From positions 3,596,001 to 3,660,000 of the forward strand of contig OZ251458.1 in NCBI GenBank assembly GCA_965242535.1: a stretch of DNA of 64,000 nt. Direction: 5' to 3'. The position numbers and the translations under genes were made by a program. The notes beneath the pieces were generated by a model. That model made no database searches and was not told the DNA's origin. It worked only from the letters and a program-made list of their open reading frames with translations. This document shows positions 10,201 through 16,191 of this stretch, piece by piece; position 1 is the first letter of the stretch; each line of letters starts with the position of its first letter. This DNA is from VXRD01 sp965242535 (GTDB taxonomy: Bacteria; Latescibacterota; UBA2968).

Positions 10201-11520
10201 GATGGTGTAGGTGAGCGCGCCGTCGCCTCCGGTGGCCCGCGGCAACGTGGTGGACGTCGCCGCGTTGAGTGCCAAGTACCGGTGGGCGGCGGACGCGGCC
10301 TGCGAGAAGGAGGGCGCCGTGTCGCGCACCCGCATCTTGGCACTGACCGTGCTACCGCTCGCCACCGCGTGGCTACCCAGGCTGAGCTTGACGTCGGTAC
10401 CGGCGGCCACCGTGCGGATGGTCCCGCCGTTGAGGCGGAGCGCGTCCGCGCGCACGGCGGCGCCGTCGCCATCGAAGTCGTCCGCCCGCACCGTGTAGGT
10501 GAAGACCAGCCATGTGTTTATCCCGAGCGACGCGGTCTCGGCAACACTATAATCGGCCTTGCGCGTGTGACCGCCGATGACCAAGGCGAGCTGCGGCGTC
10601 CCGGTGACCGCCACGTTCTCGGGATATCGGAGTATCAGCTTGATCGTTTCCCCGGACTGGTAGTTGGACTTGCTGACCCCGTTCACGGTCCACTCCAACA
10701 CCTCGACGCCGTTGATCGCCGGCCCCGCAGGTGCCCATACCTGCAACGAGAAGGTCAGCGTCGCGGCGTCGCCATCGCCATCCGTCGCCTTCCAAGTGTA
10801 GGTACTGAGGGCTGTAACCGTGGTCGGGGTCCCGACGATGGTGCGCGTCGAAGCCTTATACGTCAGGCCGGCCGGCAACGAAGTCGGCGACAGCGCGTAG
10901 GTCAACGTGCCATCGCCGCCCGCGGCCGTCGGCAACGCGATCGGCGTGATCAGCGTATTGGTGTCGTAGAGCTTGCTTTCTATGGTCGATTCGCCGAAGG
11001 AAGGATGGGTGTCGTTGACCGCGTGGCTCGGCGCGTTGGTGTGGGTGTAACCAGCGAGGGAAATATTGGGCGCATTGCCATTGGCGTCCGCAATGCTACC
11101 GCCATTGAGCTTCAGCGCATCGGCGGCGATGCTGATGCCATTGCCGTCGTGATCCGTCGCCTGTACGACATATCGGAATTGCAGGAAATCGTTTCGGGTG
11201 TTGCGGAAATTCGCCCGGCGCGTCTGACTGCCGATCCCGAGCTCGAGATAGGGCGTGCCCGATGTCGTGTCCACCGTGAATCGGCTACCCGACGTGAAGA
11301 GCACTCGCACGGCGATGGTATCGCCCGTGGCGTAATTGCCGCCCGTTGGCGACGACGTGATCATCACGCTACGCACCGTCGCGGTTTGCGCCTCGGCCGG
11401 GCTAGCGCACCACAGCGAAGCAATGGCGCCGAAAATCGCAAGGAGAAGAACGCGCCATGACGGGGGATGCAATGTGTAATGCACCCGCGTTAATTTTCGG
11501 TGCCTCTCACTCGAATTCAT
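1..11520 (-). CDS. Giant secreted repeat protein (SwmB-like, He_PIG and Calx-beta repeats), C-terminus outside window
   Basis: An open frame runs on the minus strand from an ATG at 11520 to base 1 with no stop seen, giving at least 3,840 codons; I checked the frame at several points. Residues 1-43 form a signal peptide (hydrophobic core VLLLAIFGAIASLW, likely cleavage after SPAEA). The N-terminal half holds about ten beta-sandwich units with motifs such as GxxIxVxVxFxxxVxVTGxPxLALxIG and a closing KVDG, resembling SwmB-type repeats. He_PIG (putative Ig) units ending in LTYALSPALPAGL...ISGTP and TYTWTATDxDGD are mixed in. From about 3200 downward, Calx-beta-like units of about 109 residues follow (TLTIAAG, VTVSG, ISENGG). 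Expected to be an exported calcium-binding adhesin or matrix protein; function not shown. No clear Shine-Dalgarno precedes ATG 11520, and a C13 tract lies 17 bases upstream of it. Confidence 0.85.
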   Translation of the reverse strand, partial: MNSSERHRKLTRVHYTLHPPSWRVLLLAIFGAIASLWCASPAEAQTATVRSVMITSSPTGGNYATGDTIAVRVLFTSGSRFTVDTTSGTPYLELGIGSQTRRANFRNTRNDFLQFRYVVQATDHDGNGISIAADALKLNGGSIADANGNAPNISLAGYTHTNAPSHAVNDTHPSFGESTIESKLYDTNTLITPIALPTAAGGDGTLTYALSPTSLPAGLTYKASTRTIVGTPTTVTALSTYTWKATDGDGDAATLTFSLQVWAPAGPAINGVEVLEWTVNGVSKSNYQSGETIKLILRYPENVAVTGTPQLALVIGGHTRKADYSVAETASLGINTWLVFTYTVRADDFDGDGAAVRADALRLNGGTIRTVAAGTDVKLSLGSHAVASGSTVSAKMRVRDTAPSFSQAASAAHRYLALNAATSTTLPRATGGDGALTYTISPALPSGLALGSTSPTITGTPTVSDTTTHTLTATDADGDRTTLGPFNVVVAAANAPKPSALTIVPPVGFDGDYAAGEVIWAIVTFDQGVTITGAPQLALTIGANTRQAPFSRISSDPDDISFKYTVTSSDFDGDGISIGAAALTLNGGSITDADDNTVAAALDLSAHAITAADGHTVRDTQPTFGAASVTGKTFPVNSAVDESLPEATGGDGTLRYTLTPSLPAGLTFDRRPVHRIHGTPTTQTASATYTYTATDGDSDAASLTFSLAVTTVPAVSDVTVSSSPASGDAYGVLETISVDVRFNQAVAITAPNPSLALTIGTYTRSAAFASKPNASTLRFRYQVQAADDDDDGIGIAAGALTLNGTGKLRDATGTRDANLALGTYAIATATGHKVDTPPIISGVAITSSPAGGNYATGDVIAVRLTFTELVFVRSGTPTVALTIGANTRTATWHNGSTGLPPTHTFTYTVTSSDFDGDGISIAAGAVTANGGFLTYSSSDDPFRHALVGLGNHAITNDGDHRVRDTAPAFSAAVAAQHYVAGTAASLTLPTATGDGSISYQLTSTLPGGLTYSSATRTISGTPQAAGASEQTYVATDGDGDATTLPFTITVAEANAPKVSALTFMSSPQTGQTYGAGEEIAVGIQFDKTVTKTGTPRLALSIGSKTRYANYYASPSSLTGYHHVFSYTVQGADRDADGIGIGTSALSLNGGSIDSSGVAASLALGSFAVANASSHKVDGGANAAPAVRAVGIQSRPVATSGYAVGDVIRLSVSFTEELAVTGSPRLAIQIGSVKRQATFDRAELKSLHFQYTVLLSDDDNNGISVPTDALTLPDGTTVQDAHGANAALGLGSHALGHQTEHKVHTPPRVTGLAVVSTPQQANTYTRGGTITVRVSFDQAVTVAGSPRLALTIGDATRTATAAAGSGNSYVDFSYTVAAGDADSDGLGITGGALTLPSGATIRDAGATDAVLDLSRYAATRYASAKVDGSRTGLWPDFGIATGPDLSMLTNTVVNYSLHSSCGPLHVGCGLPSSATGDAPLAYTVSPALPSGLTLNRATAVLTGAATTATPSTRHTLTVTDANGDTDTVTFTLAVVGARPTVRGVSFLSSPAVASTYALNDEIRVAVRFRRQGTAALVVTGAPRLALQVGGVTRQAAYYGVSGDNVLFRYTVQASDRDADGVSIAAGALTLNSGTIRDDAGNAAVLGLGRYALSNQAAHKVDGGVISAPKVAGVTITSSPATGDTYSRGEVVEVAVRFSQRVGVTGSPRLALSIGNATRQAGYNRAGATSTTQYFRYMVQQSDVDTDGLSIRSGALTLNNGAIRSNADSNAVLALGSHAITNAGNAKVNGNLNSPAIVTGVAVMSRPATGVTFRIGEEIRVQVTFSKAVVAARRTFRQGNPGWPRLALTVGSHTRHAALKVSTQHAERAPASTTLTFGYTVQAGDYDGDGFGIPQGALDVNLGGISRGGVAATLSLGSHAVSAAAYKVDGRRASVSGVSITSRPSADNTYAAGEVIRVTLTFNLPIRVTARAPNLPTLGLLVGSTTRQMAYSGAGANSIAFSYTVQAADRDADGVSVVSSGLSLNGAVIETAANGNRAVTDISGFTVRGGTSHKVDGSIRPPVVRSLVISRPQHGSTFDRYEVIGINVAFSQGVTVTGTPRLSLVIGSSTKTLDMASASGSVLRFEYEVQAGDVDGNGVDVPANSLTLNGGTIRNQYDVNAALGHGSLRNYANTYNVNGAANHPPVVVSAGFAGRPAGGVYGKGDHIDVLINWGKRVTITGTPQLAIDVGAGTRQAGKHSGSSSYTRFRYVVLAGDRDSDGIGFRSGALTLNGATITGPGGTTASLTLPAVATDANRRVDGRVLMQPAFTGSVSARTWAVGASVSYALPAATGARGTISYALRPALPDGLGFSASSRTISGTPTTVTALATYTLEATDGLTGTKGALNFTIQITPNASPVFVPNTFAAQVYVKDEAIAPVALPAATGGNGTLSYALTGPGAVTTLTLPAGVAYTAPTGTNTGGTISGTPTAVAAQATYTLTATDADDDQATLTFTIEVQDDAVPTFGTASVPDQSWRRYKALTAFTLPAATDGNGTLTYTLSPALPAGADKDASHRISGTPSVAMDATTYTWTATDSDGDRAELTFTITVADNSLPDFSYFATTNYVWTRYKTAAGILPVALGGDLPLNYALAPVLPAGMARSASPRAGSDPDEPVVDTHNRTLAGTPSTAMARTSYAWTATDADGDQAVWNFTITVLDNGRPDFGAATIPDQSWTRHTAITAITLPTATGGDGSVSYALSPALPSGVTKDASHQVSGAPTVALAQTEYTWTATDGDGDTASLTFDVTVADRPQVTLILTPSTIDESGTGNAATVTATLDQAVTAVTTVTVAAAAGTNAEAGDFTLSANKTLTIAANTTTSTGTVTITAVNNADPELDKSVTVSGSVSNQDVAAPDDVTLTITDDDRPSTPTLYIDAPSVTEGGPGDANTLEWTVTLLPASTQRVSVSVAVNSTGTATLGTLRTRDQTGADHGFPPEPTLVFAAGVTKQTVPVSVYGDATPEPDETVVMELNNPSNALLAASTGTGKILDDDAPTVTLALADNAIAENGGTTTVTATLNRAYSNAATTVTVTAVAGAYTVGADATITIAAGETSNAADNVTITAVDDAIDNVGDRSVTVTGTASTSGGAGPVTGAVLTLTDDESTPTATLVLSPAIIDEHDGTNPGSATVTATLNRASSEAVTLTVEATAGTNAAATDFSLSSAKTLTIAAGVTSSTGTVTVTAIDNATAAPDKEVTVSAVVSGSSGVATPDVVTLTIEDDEADPTVSLALADTAIAENGGTTTVTAKLSHASSAATTITVTAVNGSYTVGADATIEIAAGDTVERADTATITAVNDAIDNVVNRTTTVSGTAQNSQGVGTVTGASLTLTDDEATPTATLVLTPPRIDESGVAISTTVTATLNHASSEALELTVSATADTNAVDGDFTLSASKTLTIAAGETTSSGVVTISAVNNDEDEPDKSVRVSATASGASGVANPANVTLTIADDDDTPTASLVLSSSSISENGGIATVTATLSGESSEALTITVSAAGSDYTLSTDKTLTIAAGSTTSSGTVTITAVNNDKDEPDRNVTVSGLASGGRGVANPSNVTLTIADDDDTPTVSLSLSSSSISENGGIATVTATLSGASSEALTITVSATGSGYTLSADKTLTIAAGETTSSGTVTISAVNNDKDEPDKSVTVSGLASGGRGVANPSNVTLTISDDDDTPTASLVLSSSSISENGGIATVTATLSGESSEALTITVSAAGSGYTLSADKTLTIAAGSTTSSGVVTISAVNNDKDEPDKSVTVSGLASGGRGVANPSEVTLTISDDDDTPTASLVLSSSSISENGGIATVTA

Positions 11521-11858
11521 TGTACCAGTGTAAGTTAGGGGGGGGGGGGGTACAGCGTTCCACGGAAGGGAAATGCTAAACTGCGAAGACCGAGGCGTCC
11601 GGCTAAAACCGCACCCGGTTATACTTTTTTTGGAAGATATCGTAGCCATTTGAATAACCACTCCACGCGCCGACGGTGATTTTCCTAACCCGATTTTTTG
11701 TCCAAATTTTCACTTATTTTTTCCCACCGTCACAATGCCCGCCAGTGTTGCAATCGCGTTACAATTCTACGAGGTTCAGGTTACGCAATAATACCAAAAA
11801 TAAGGTATGGATGTCAAGAATATTAAGACTAATTTCTAACGCCTTCAACAAAAAAAAT
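11521..11858. other. 5' region of giant gene 1 with C13 tract
   Basis: This AT-rich gap lies upstream of the giant gene. It contains a run of 13 G (13 C on the coding strand) at 11538-11550. On the minus strand a TATAAC hexamer near 11620 could be a -10 element, but I see no convincing -35. A GTG at 11563 reads into the C tract and would join the main frame only with 12 or 15 C. No other gene is visible. Confidence 0.5.
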
Positions 11859-11894
11859 AAAACGGGCGACGAAGAAATTTCGTAGCCCGTTTTG
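11858..11894 (-). terminator. Rho-independent terminator after nadE remnant
   Basis: On the minus strand AAAACGGGCTACGAAA pairs with a near-perfect complement ending CGCCCGTTTT around a small loop, followed by a T-rich run (plus-strand A's at 11850-11860). It lies just downstream of the nadE remnant. Confidence 0.8.
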
Positions 11895-11937
11895 GTGCAG
11901 ATCTGTTTTTGCTTTAGTTCCTCGCGCCCTCCCCCGC

Positions 11938-12429
11938 TTACGTGACGCCCGGCAACCGGGAAACGCCGCTCGTAATGGGCAATCGCCTGTCGCGTCCGAA
12001 TGCGCGGGGCGTGATCTTGATGCCCGGAGGAGCTTGGCGGCGTTTGTATTCGTTGATATCCACAATGCGGATAATGCGCGTGACCAAGGCTTCGTCATAG
12101 CCGAGCGCGATGAGGTCTTGCAAACTGGCGTCGTCTTCCACATACGCTTTGAGAATGGGATCGAGCACCGGATACGGAGGCAAGCTGTCCGTGTCTTGCT
12201 GGTTGGCGCACAATTCGGCTGTGGGAGAGCGTTCGATAATGGAAAGGGGAATGACGGGATGGTCCGACAGGGTATTGCGGTAGTCCGCGAGATCGTACAC
12301 CAAAGTTTTGTAGATGTCCTTGATAACCGCAAACGCACCGACCATATCGCCGTACAGCGTGGCATAGCCCATGCTCAATTCGCTCTTGTTGCCGGGCGCG
12401 AGCACCGGAAATTGGGAAGATGGACACAC
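11938..12429 (-). pseudogene. nadE: C-terminal remnant of glutamine-dependent NAD+ synthetase
   Basis: The reading frame matches the C-terminal third of NadE, the ATP-dependent enzyme that amidates nicotinate adenine dinucleotide. Recognisable blocks are APGNKSELSMGYATLYGDMV, DSLPPYPVLDPILKAYVE and NEYKRRQAPPGIKITPRAFG. The nitrilase domain and most of the synthetase domain (including the ATP-binding SGGxDS motif) are absent. Homology starts abruptly near 12410, at the edge of the AT-rich DnaA-box region, so the gene is truncated at its 5' end. A terminator still follows it. It probably marks a rearrangement point near the origin; an intact nadE would be expected elsewhere. Confidence 0.8.
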
Positions 12430-12519
12430 GTTGAAGTTTTCCTAGCAGGTCAATGCACTTGTCGTCAACCCGCTGTGAACTGAATCGCTTTTGGGTGTAC
12501 TATATCAATCAACAGGAAA

Positions 12520-12830
12520 GTTACCTGATGTGGATAACTTAAATCGGGGCAAAAAAATAAAAACTTTATTAGTTGATTTTTAAAGAGAAAAGGGTTGTGC
12601 ACAGCCTTGTGCACAACCCCGTGAATGTGGAAAACAATCTGGATACTTTGTGGATTAAAAAGAAAAAATAAATCCACAATCTCATAATGTGGAAAACTGC
12701 TCTATTTCCACATTTTATTAACACAAAAATTCACAATGTCAGATTGACAGACACCTTCTCTCGACCTATTTTTTCTAGATTTTTTCTTTTTTCTTTTTTT
12801 TTCCACATAATCCACAACGTCATTATTATC
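12520..12830. other. oriC: Probable chromosomal replication origin (oriC) with DnaA-box cluster
   Basis: This AT-rich non-coding stretch holds at least nine DnaA-box-like 9-mers (consensus TTWTNCACA). Perfect matches lie at 12529-12537 (-), 12626-12634 (-), 12688-12696 (-) and 12799-12807 (+). One-mismatch copies lie at 12649-12657 (-), 12704-12712 (+) and 12808-12816 (+), with a weaker one at 12670-12678. T-rich tracts at 12765-12800 and 12560-12590 could be the unwinding element. An 11-bp inverted repeat (GGGTTGTGCAC, 12592-12602 and 12609-12619) lies within. parS-like sites 1.3-2.1 kb away and dnaA 6 kb away support an origin locus. Confidence 0.8.
12592..12619. repeat. Inverted repeat inside the origin region
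   Basis: GGGTTGTGCAC and its exact complement GTGCACAACCC are separated by six bases. Each arm contains a TTGTGCACA core resembling a DnaA box. It could be a hairpin or a binding site for an initiation regulator. Confidence 0.6.
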
Positions 12831-12889
12831 ATCTTAAACTATACAGGAACACGAATTAAAAGTAAGAAGTAACTGACGATGTGAATTAA

Positions 12890-13458
12890 AACTGGAAAGC
12901 AAGTAAGAAGAAGCCGCCAATCGTCCAAAGACATGAACAAGTAATAGTTATGGGATCGTAGTCGTGCAGTTCGTCATCGTACAAAGTGGGTTGGTCATGC
13001 TTTGCTACCCCTGTCAAGCCAATGTAATCGGGTTTCGTCAGACCTTCTCGCGATATTGTGCAACGATGTGAAGTTTGGCACCGTAATACCACTTCGCTTC
13101 TCTCCCCGATGTGCCCAGCCCAAGTGCTTTGAGCAGGGCAAAGAGGACTACGATGTCCTATCGTCTTTTTTTGTCTCGAGTAGATGTGCCCGGTGTGCCG
13201 CTCCCGGTAATCACCCAATTATTTGGGCGTCTGATCGCAGATAACAGAGAGCTTATGCCCATAGATGCCACCAGGTTTTGGCGCATCGTTTTTTAAGAGA
13301 GCACTTTTGGTCCCGCTTTGAGGGGCATGTTTTCTTTTATGTTTGAGTTGCCCTTTTTGTTGAGCATCTCGTAGCAGATGGGAAACGCCACGCCTTGATA
13401 CAGGATACCTATGGTGAGGATGTCGATCGGCACCTTGCCTAGCTACTATCAACATCAA
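12890..13458 (-). pseudogene. Decayed DDE transposase remnant
   Basis: Minus-strand fragments in shifting frames resemble an IS4/IS982-like DDE transposase. They include PGGIYGHKLSVICDQ (near 13230-13260), STRDKKRR, then after a stop KWYYGAKLHIVAQYRE (near 13060-13110), and LTKPDYIGLTGVAKHDQPTL with YDDELHDYD (near 12960-13030). The run YYGAKLHIV followed by YIGLT..xHD is typical of these transposases. Several stops and frameshifts make it non-functional. The family assignment is tentative. Confidence 0.5.
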
Positions 13459-13554
13459 GCGTGCCTTCAGGTCGGCGACTAAAAAATGATAGTTGCTGTG
13501 GGAGGCACACGGGGCAGTTTGTTGTAGATACTTTGGTGAATAAATATAAAAACA

Positions 13555-13590
13555 AAAAAAGCCTCGGATCGGAATATCCGAGGGCTTTTG
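13555..13590. terminator. Bidirectional terminator-like hairpin
   Basis: GCCTCGGAT pairs with ATCCGAGGGC around a short loop, preceded by an A-rich run and followed by CTTTT. It could act on either strand. No intact gene adjoins it; it lies between the transposase remnant and the MITE-like repeat. Confidence 0.6.
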
Positions 13591-13667
13591 GATGGGGGGA
13601 ACTAATCGTCGGTCAGGTCAGTGTTTGGGACGGACAGATACCAAGGACCGCGCCCGGGGTGCAGACT

Positions 13668-13837
13668 CTTAGAAGCCATCTAAAAACTCGGACTGCCATT
13701 GAGAGAGCCACAAAAGCATTCGCTTTTCCCAGGTCAAAACCATACCTATCGCAAAAATAGGATGCCTTGATTCCCCCCTTCCTCGCAGGAAGGGGGGCCA
13801 GGGGGTAGGTCCCAATAATTTTTAGATGGCTTCTTAG
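13668..13837. repeat. MITE-like element with 16-bp terminal inverted repeats
   Basis: AGAAGCCATCTAAAAA at 13671-13686 is the exact complement of TTTTTAGATGGCTTCT at 13819-13834. The same terminal sequence recurs alone at 21849-21867. The interior contains a palindrome built on CCCCCCTTCCT and AGGAAGGGGGG (about 13775-13797) that recurs in variant form at 60850-60890. No coding potential is seen. The compact size with perfect inverted ends fits a non-autonomous mobile element. Confidence 0.6.
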
Positions 13838-14038
13838 ACAAAAGTCCACGGTTGGGTTTTATCAAATATATGTAAATATATGTAAAATAGATGGTTACAA
13901 AACTAGTTTCAGCGAGAGAATCGGAGTAAGACCCTTGATTTACTTGAGGGACAAAGTGGGATGCAGTATCCGCGCTCCCAACAAGCAGGGCATTGGATAT
14001 GGGGCGTGCGTGCAGGTATAGGATACCATGTAGATAAA

Positions 14039-14054
14039 TGTTTCATGTGAAACA
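14039..14054. promoter_or_regulatory. parS-like site overlapping the rsmG stop
   Basis: TGTTTCATGTGAAACA is a perfect 16-bp palindrome apart from the central step and differs by one base from the canonical ParB site. It overlaps the last codons of rsmG. ParB would load here for origin segregation; parA and parB are not in the window. Confidence 0.8.
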
Positions 14055-14687
14055 TCTTTGAAGAAAGACAAATGATCGTATTCGTCGGGTAAATGGTATC
14101 TTCAAAGTGGTTTCTGTGGCGCAAAGGTAATCAGGAACTCCATGCCTAAATTCATTGAGAGCACCAGGTCCCTTCATTGAAATAAGCACACCGTTGGACG
14201 CAAGGAGGGGTTCAATCCAATCCCAAACCTGGGGAAGTCGTGCAACAGCACGGGCTGTACCAATCTGAAATTTCCCCGAGAAAGAAGAATTTCCAGCAAG
14301 TGCTTCAGCACGGGCTCTAATAGCGAAAGTGTTTGAAAGACCGAGTACGGCAATGGTTTCAGAAAGAAAGAGGCTTTTCATACGGGCAGGTTCGAGGAGA
14401 TAAACTTCAAGGTCGGGCCTGATAATTTTGACAATAATACCCGGTAGGCCAGCACCTGAACCCAAATCGAGGAGAGGTCCATCTTTAGGGAGATGAGGCA
14501 CAAACGAAAGGCAATCGAGAACGTGACGTTCCCAAATGAAATTGCGGTCATTGCGAGAGATCAATCGAACACGCGCTGACCAATCGGTAAGCAAATTGAC
14601 GTATTGCTTGAGCAAAGAGACCTGTTCATCACTCAAAGAAAGCTTAAAGGAGTTCTCCGCAATACTGATGGCGTCATTGGGTAACAT
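14043..14687 (-). CDS. rsmG: 16S rRNA (guanine-N7) methyltransferase RsmG
   Basis: RsmG (GidB) uses S-adenosylmethionine to methylate N7 of a guanosine in the 530 loop of 16S rRNA. The SAM-binding motif LLDLGSGAGLPGIIVKI is clear, followed by LEVYLLEPARMKSLFL, the family's acidic loop region. The frame extends to a TTG at 14714, but the ATG at 14687 is preceded by GAAGG with 8 bases of spacing and gives a normal length of 214 residues, so I prefer it. It is the last gene of the rpmH-rnpA-yidC-mnmE-rsmG operon. A parS-like site overlaps its 3' end, and a second lies in the gap between it and mnmE. Confidence 0.95.
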   Translation of the reverse strand: MLPNDAISIAENSFKLSLSDEQVSLLKQYVNLLTDWSARVRLISRNDRNFIWERHVLDCLSFVPHLPKDGPLLDLGSGAGLPGIIVKIIRPDLEVYLLEPARMKSLFLSETIAVLGLSNTFAIRARAEALAGNSSFSGKFQIGTARAVARLPQVWDWIEPLLASNGVLISMKGPGALNEFRHGVPDYLCATETTLKIPFTRRIRSFVFLQRCFT

Positions 14688-14805
14688 CAGGTATGCCTTC
14701 AGAAGTGTGCCCAAAAAAAGGAAATTGGACTGCTATTTGGTAAGGCTTGATGTTCAATGGCGGGATCACTGGCAAACAAAAAAACGAAATATGATGTCCC
14801 TCAAA

Positions 14806-14821
14806 TGTTTCACGTGAAACA
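14806..14821. promoter_or_regulatory. Canonical parS site between mnmE and rsmG
   Basis: TGTTTCACGTGAAACA exactly matches the universal ParB-binding parS palindrome. It lies 10 bases downstream of the mnmE stop. With the copy at 14039 it indicates a ParABS segregation system. Confidence 0.93.
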
Positions 14822-14831
14822 CCGTGAAACA

Positions 14832-16178
14832 CTATTTACCAATACAGAAAGTTTTGAAAATTTGGTCGAGAATATCATCTGGGGTAGTCTGTCCAATAAT
14901 AGAGGCAAGCGCGTCAAGTGCGAGTCGAAGATCCATGGCAATAATTTCACCCGGATTACCCAATTCAAGACTTTGGAGAGCTTGGAACAACCCCGATGCA
15001 ACCTGTTGAAGTGCGAGAAGGTGCCGTTCTTTGGTGATGATTTCGGTAGGTAGATCACTCTTTCCAAGGAGAGTTTCACGAAGGTGGTCACGCAGGGAGG
15101 AAATGCCATCGCCTGTTTTGGCCGAAAGTGCGATCCGGAGCTGGCAGGACTGAACAGATTGCCAGTCCTTGCAAAGTCCCAAGTCGCTCTTATTGAGAAT
15201 TAGAAAAGCGCGATCAACGAGACGGAGGTTATCCAACTCTTGGGAAGAGGGTGGAAGGGACCCATCTACAACATAGAGAACAATGGAGGCTCGGGCTATG
15301 AATTGTTGAGACCGACGATTCCCTTCTCTTTCAACAGGGTCGTCGGTTTCTCGGATGCCAGCAGTGTCAACCATCGTGACCGCAATCCCATTGAGATCAA
15401 TCTGCTCTTCTATCGTATCTCTAGTTGTACCGGGTATATCTGTAACAATCGCACGGTCTTCTTCGAGAAGCCGGTTAAGCAGGCTGGATTTTCCCACATT
15501 GGGTTGGCCGGCTATGGTGACAACAGCACCTTCACGAATAATTTTCCCGCGTTCATAAGAAAGAATGAGGTTTTCGACGTCCTCTAAAGCCTGAGAGATG
15601 GATGGTTTCACCATCCCTAAGTCGATCTCTACATCCTCAGAAAAATCCAAACCTGCCTCAAGAAGTACGACAGCTCGCCGAATGGATTCCGCTATCTTTT
15701 TGTAACGGCGATGAAGACCTCCCCGAAGTTGAAAAAAAGCGGATTGAAGACTCAGATCCGTTTTGGCGGTGATCATGTCGGCAACTGCTTCGGCCTGTGA
15801 GAGGTCCATTTTACCGTTGAGAAAAGCCCGCTTGGTGAACTCACCTGGATCGGCTGGTCGAGCACCTTCTTGAAAAATCGCTTCCAAGATTCGTCTGAGT
15901 AGGAACGGCCCTCCATGACAGTTAAACTCCACCGTATTTTCACCGGTAAAGGAATTGGGCGCACGCATGATAGAGGCCAGAACTTTGTCAAAAGCCCGGC
16001 CCTGAATGTAGAAATGGCCCAAAGAAAGTTGTCTTGGGGGAAGGTGGCGGAGGGGAATTTTACCTTTGAAGAAATGCTCGCCAATTAAAATCGCTTGTGG
16101 TCCGCTGATCCTGATGATGCCAACTGCACCTTCACCGGGCGCAGTGGCGATTGCGGCTATGGTGTCTTGGTCGGACAT
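14832..16178 (-). CDS. mnmE: tRNA uridine-5-carboxymethylaminomethyl modification GTPase MnmE
   Basis: MnmE works with MnmG to modify U34 of certain tRNAs. The 448-residue protein has the full layout. An N-terminal tetrahydrofolate-binding domain opens with IAAIATAPGEGAVGIIRISG. A helical domain follows. An inserted G domain at about 215-375 shows GQPNVGKSSLLN (G1), DIPGTTRDTIEE (G2), DTAG (G3) and NKSD (G4). The C-terminal FCIGK carries the catalytic cysteine. The start lies 13 bases after the yidC stop; no strong Shine-Dalgarno is visible, so coupling to yidC is likely. Confidence 0.97.
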   Translation of the reverse strand: MSDQDTIAAIATAPGEGAVGIIRISGPQAILIGEHFFKGKIPLRHLPPRQLSLGHFYIQGRAFDKVLASIMRAPNSFTGENTVEFNCHGGPFLLRRILEAIFQEGARPADPGEFTKRAFLNGKMDLSQAEAVADMITAKTDLSLQSAFFQLRGGLHRRYKKIAESIRRAVVLLEAGLDFSEDVEIDLGMVKPSISQALEDVENLILSYERGKIIREGAVVTIAGQPNVGKSSLLNRLLEEDRAIVTDIPGTTRDTIEEQIDLNGIAVTMVDTAGIRETDDPVEREGNRRSQQFIARASIVLYVVDGSLPPSSQELDNLRLVDRAFLILNKSDLGLCKDWQSVQSCQLRIALSAKTGDGISSLRDHLRETLLGKSDLPTEIITKERHLLALQQVASGLFQALQSLELGNPGEIIAMDLRLALDALASIIGQTTPDDILDQIFKTFCIGK

Positions 16179-16191
16179 ACGAGCAAATTCG

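Noticed and set aside
1315..11460. Several long plus-strand frames opposite giant gene 1
   Set aside because: Antisense shadows of GC-rich repeats; composition is Arg/Gly/His-rich and repeats with the same period as the real gene.
12886..13218. 110-codon frame as a gene
   Set aside because: It is one of several shifted pieces of a decayed transposase.
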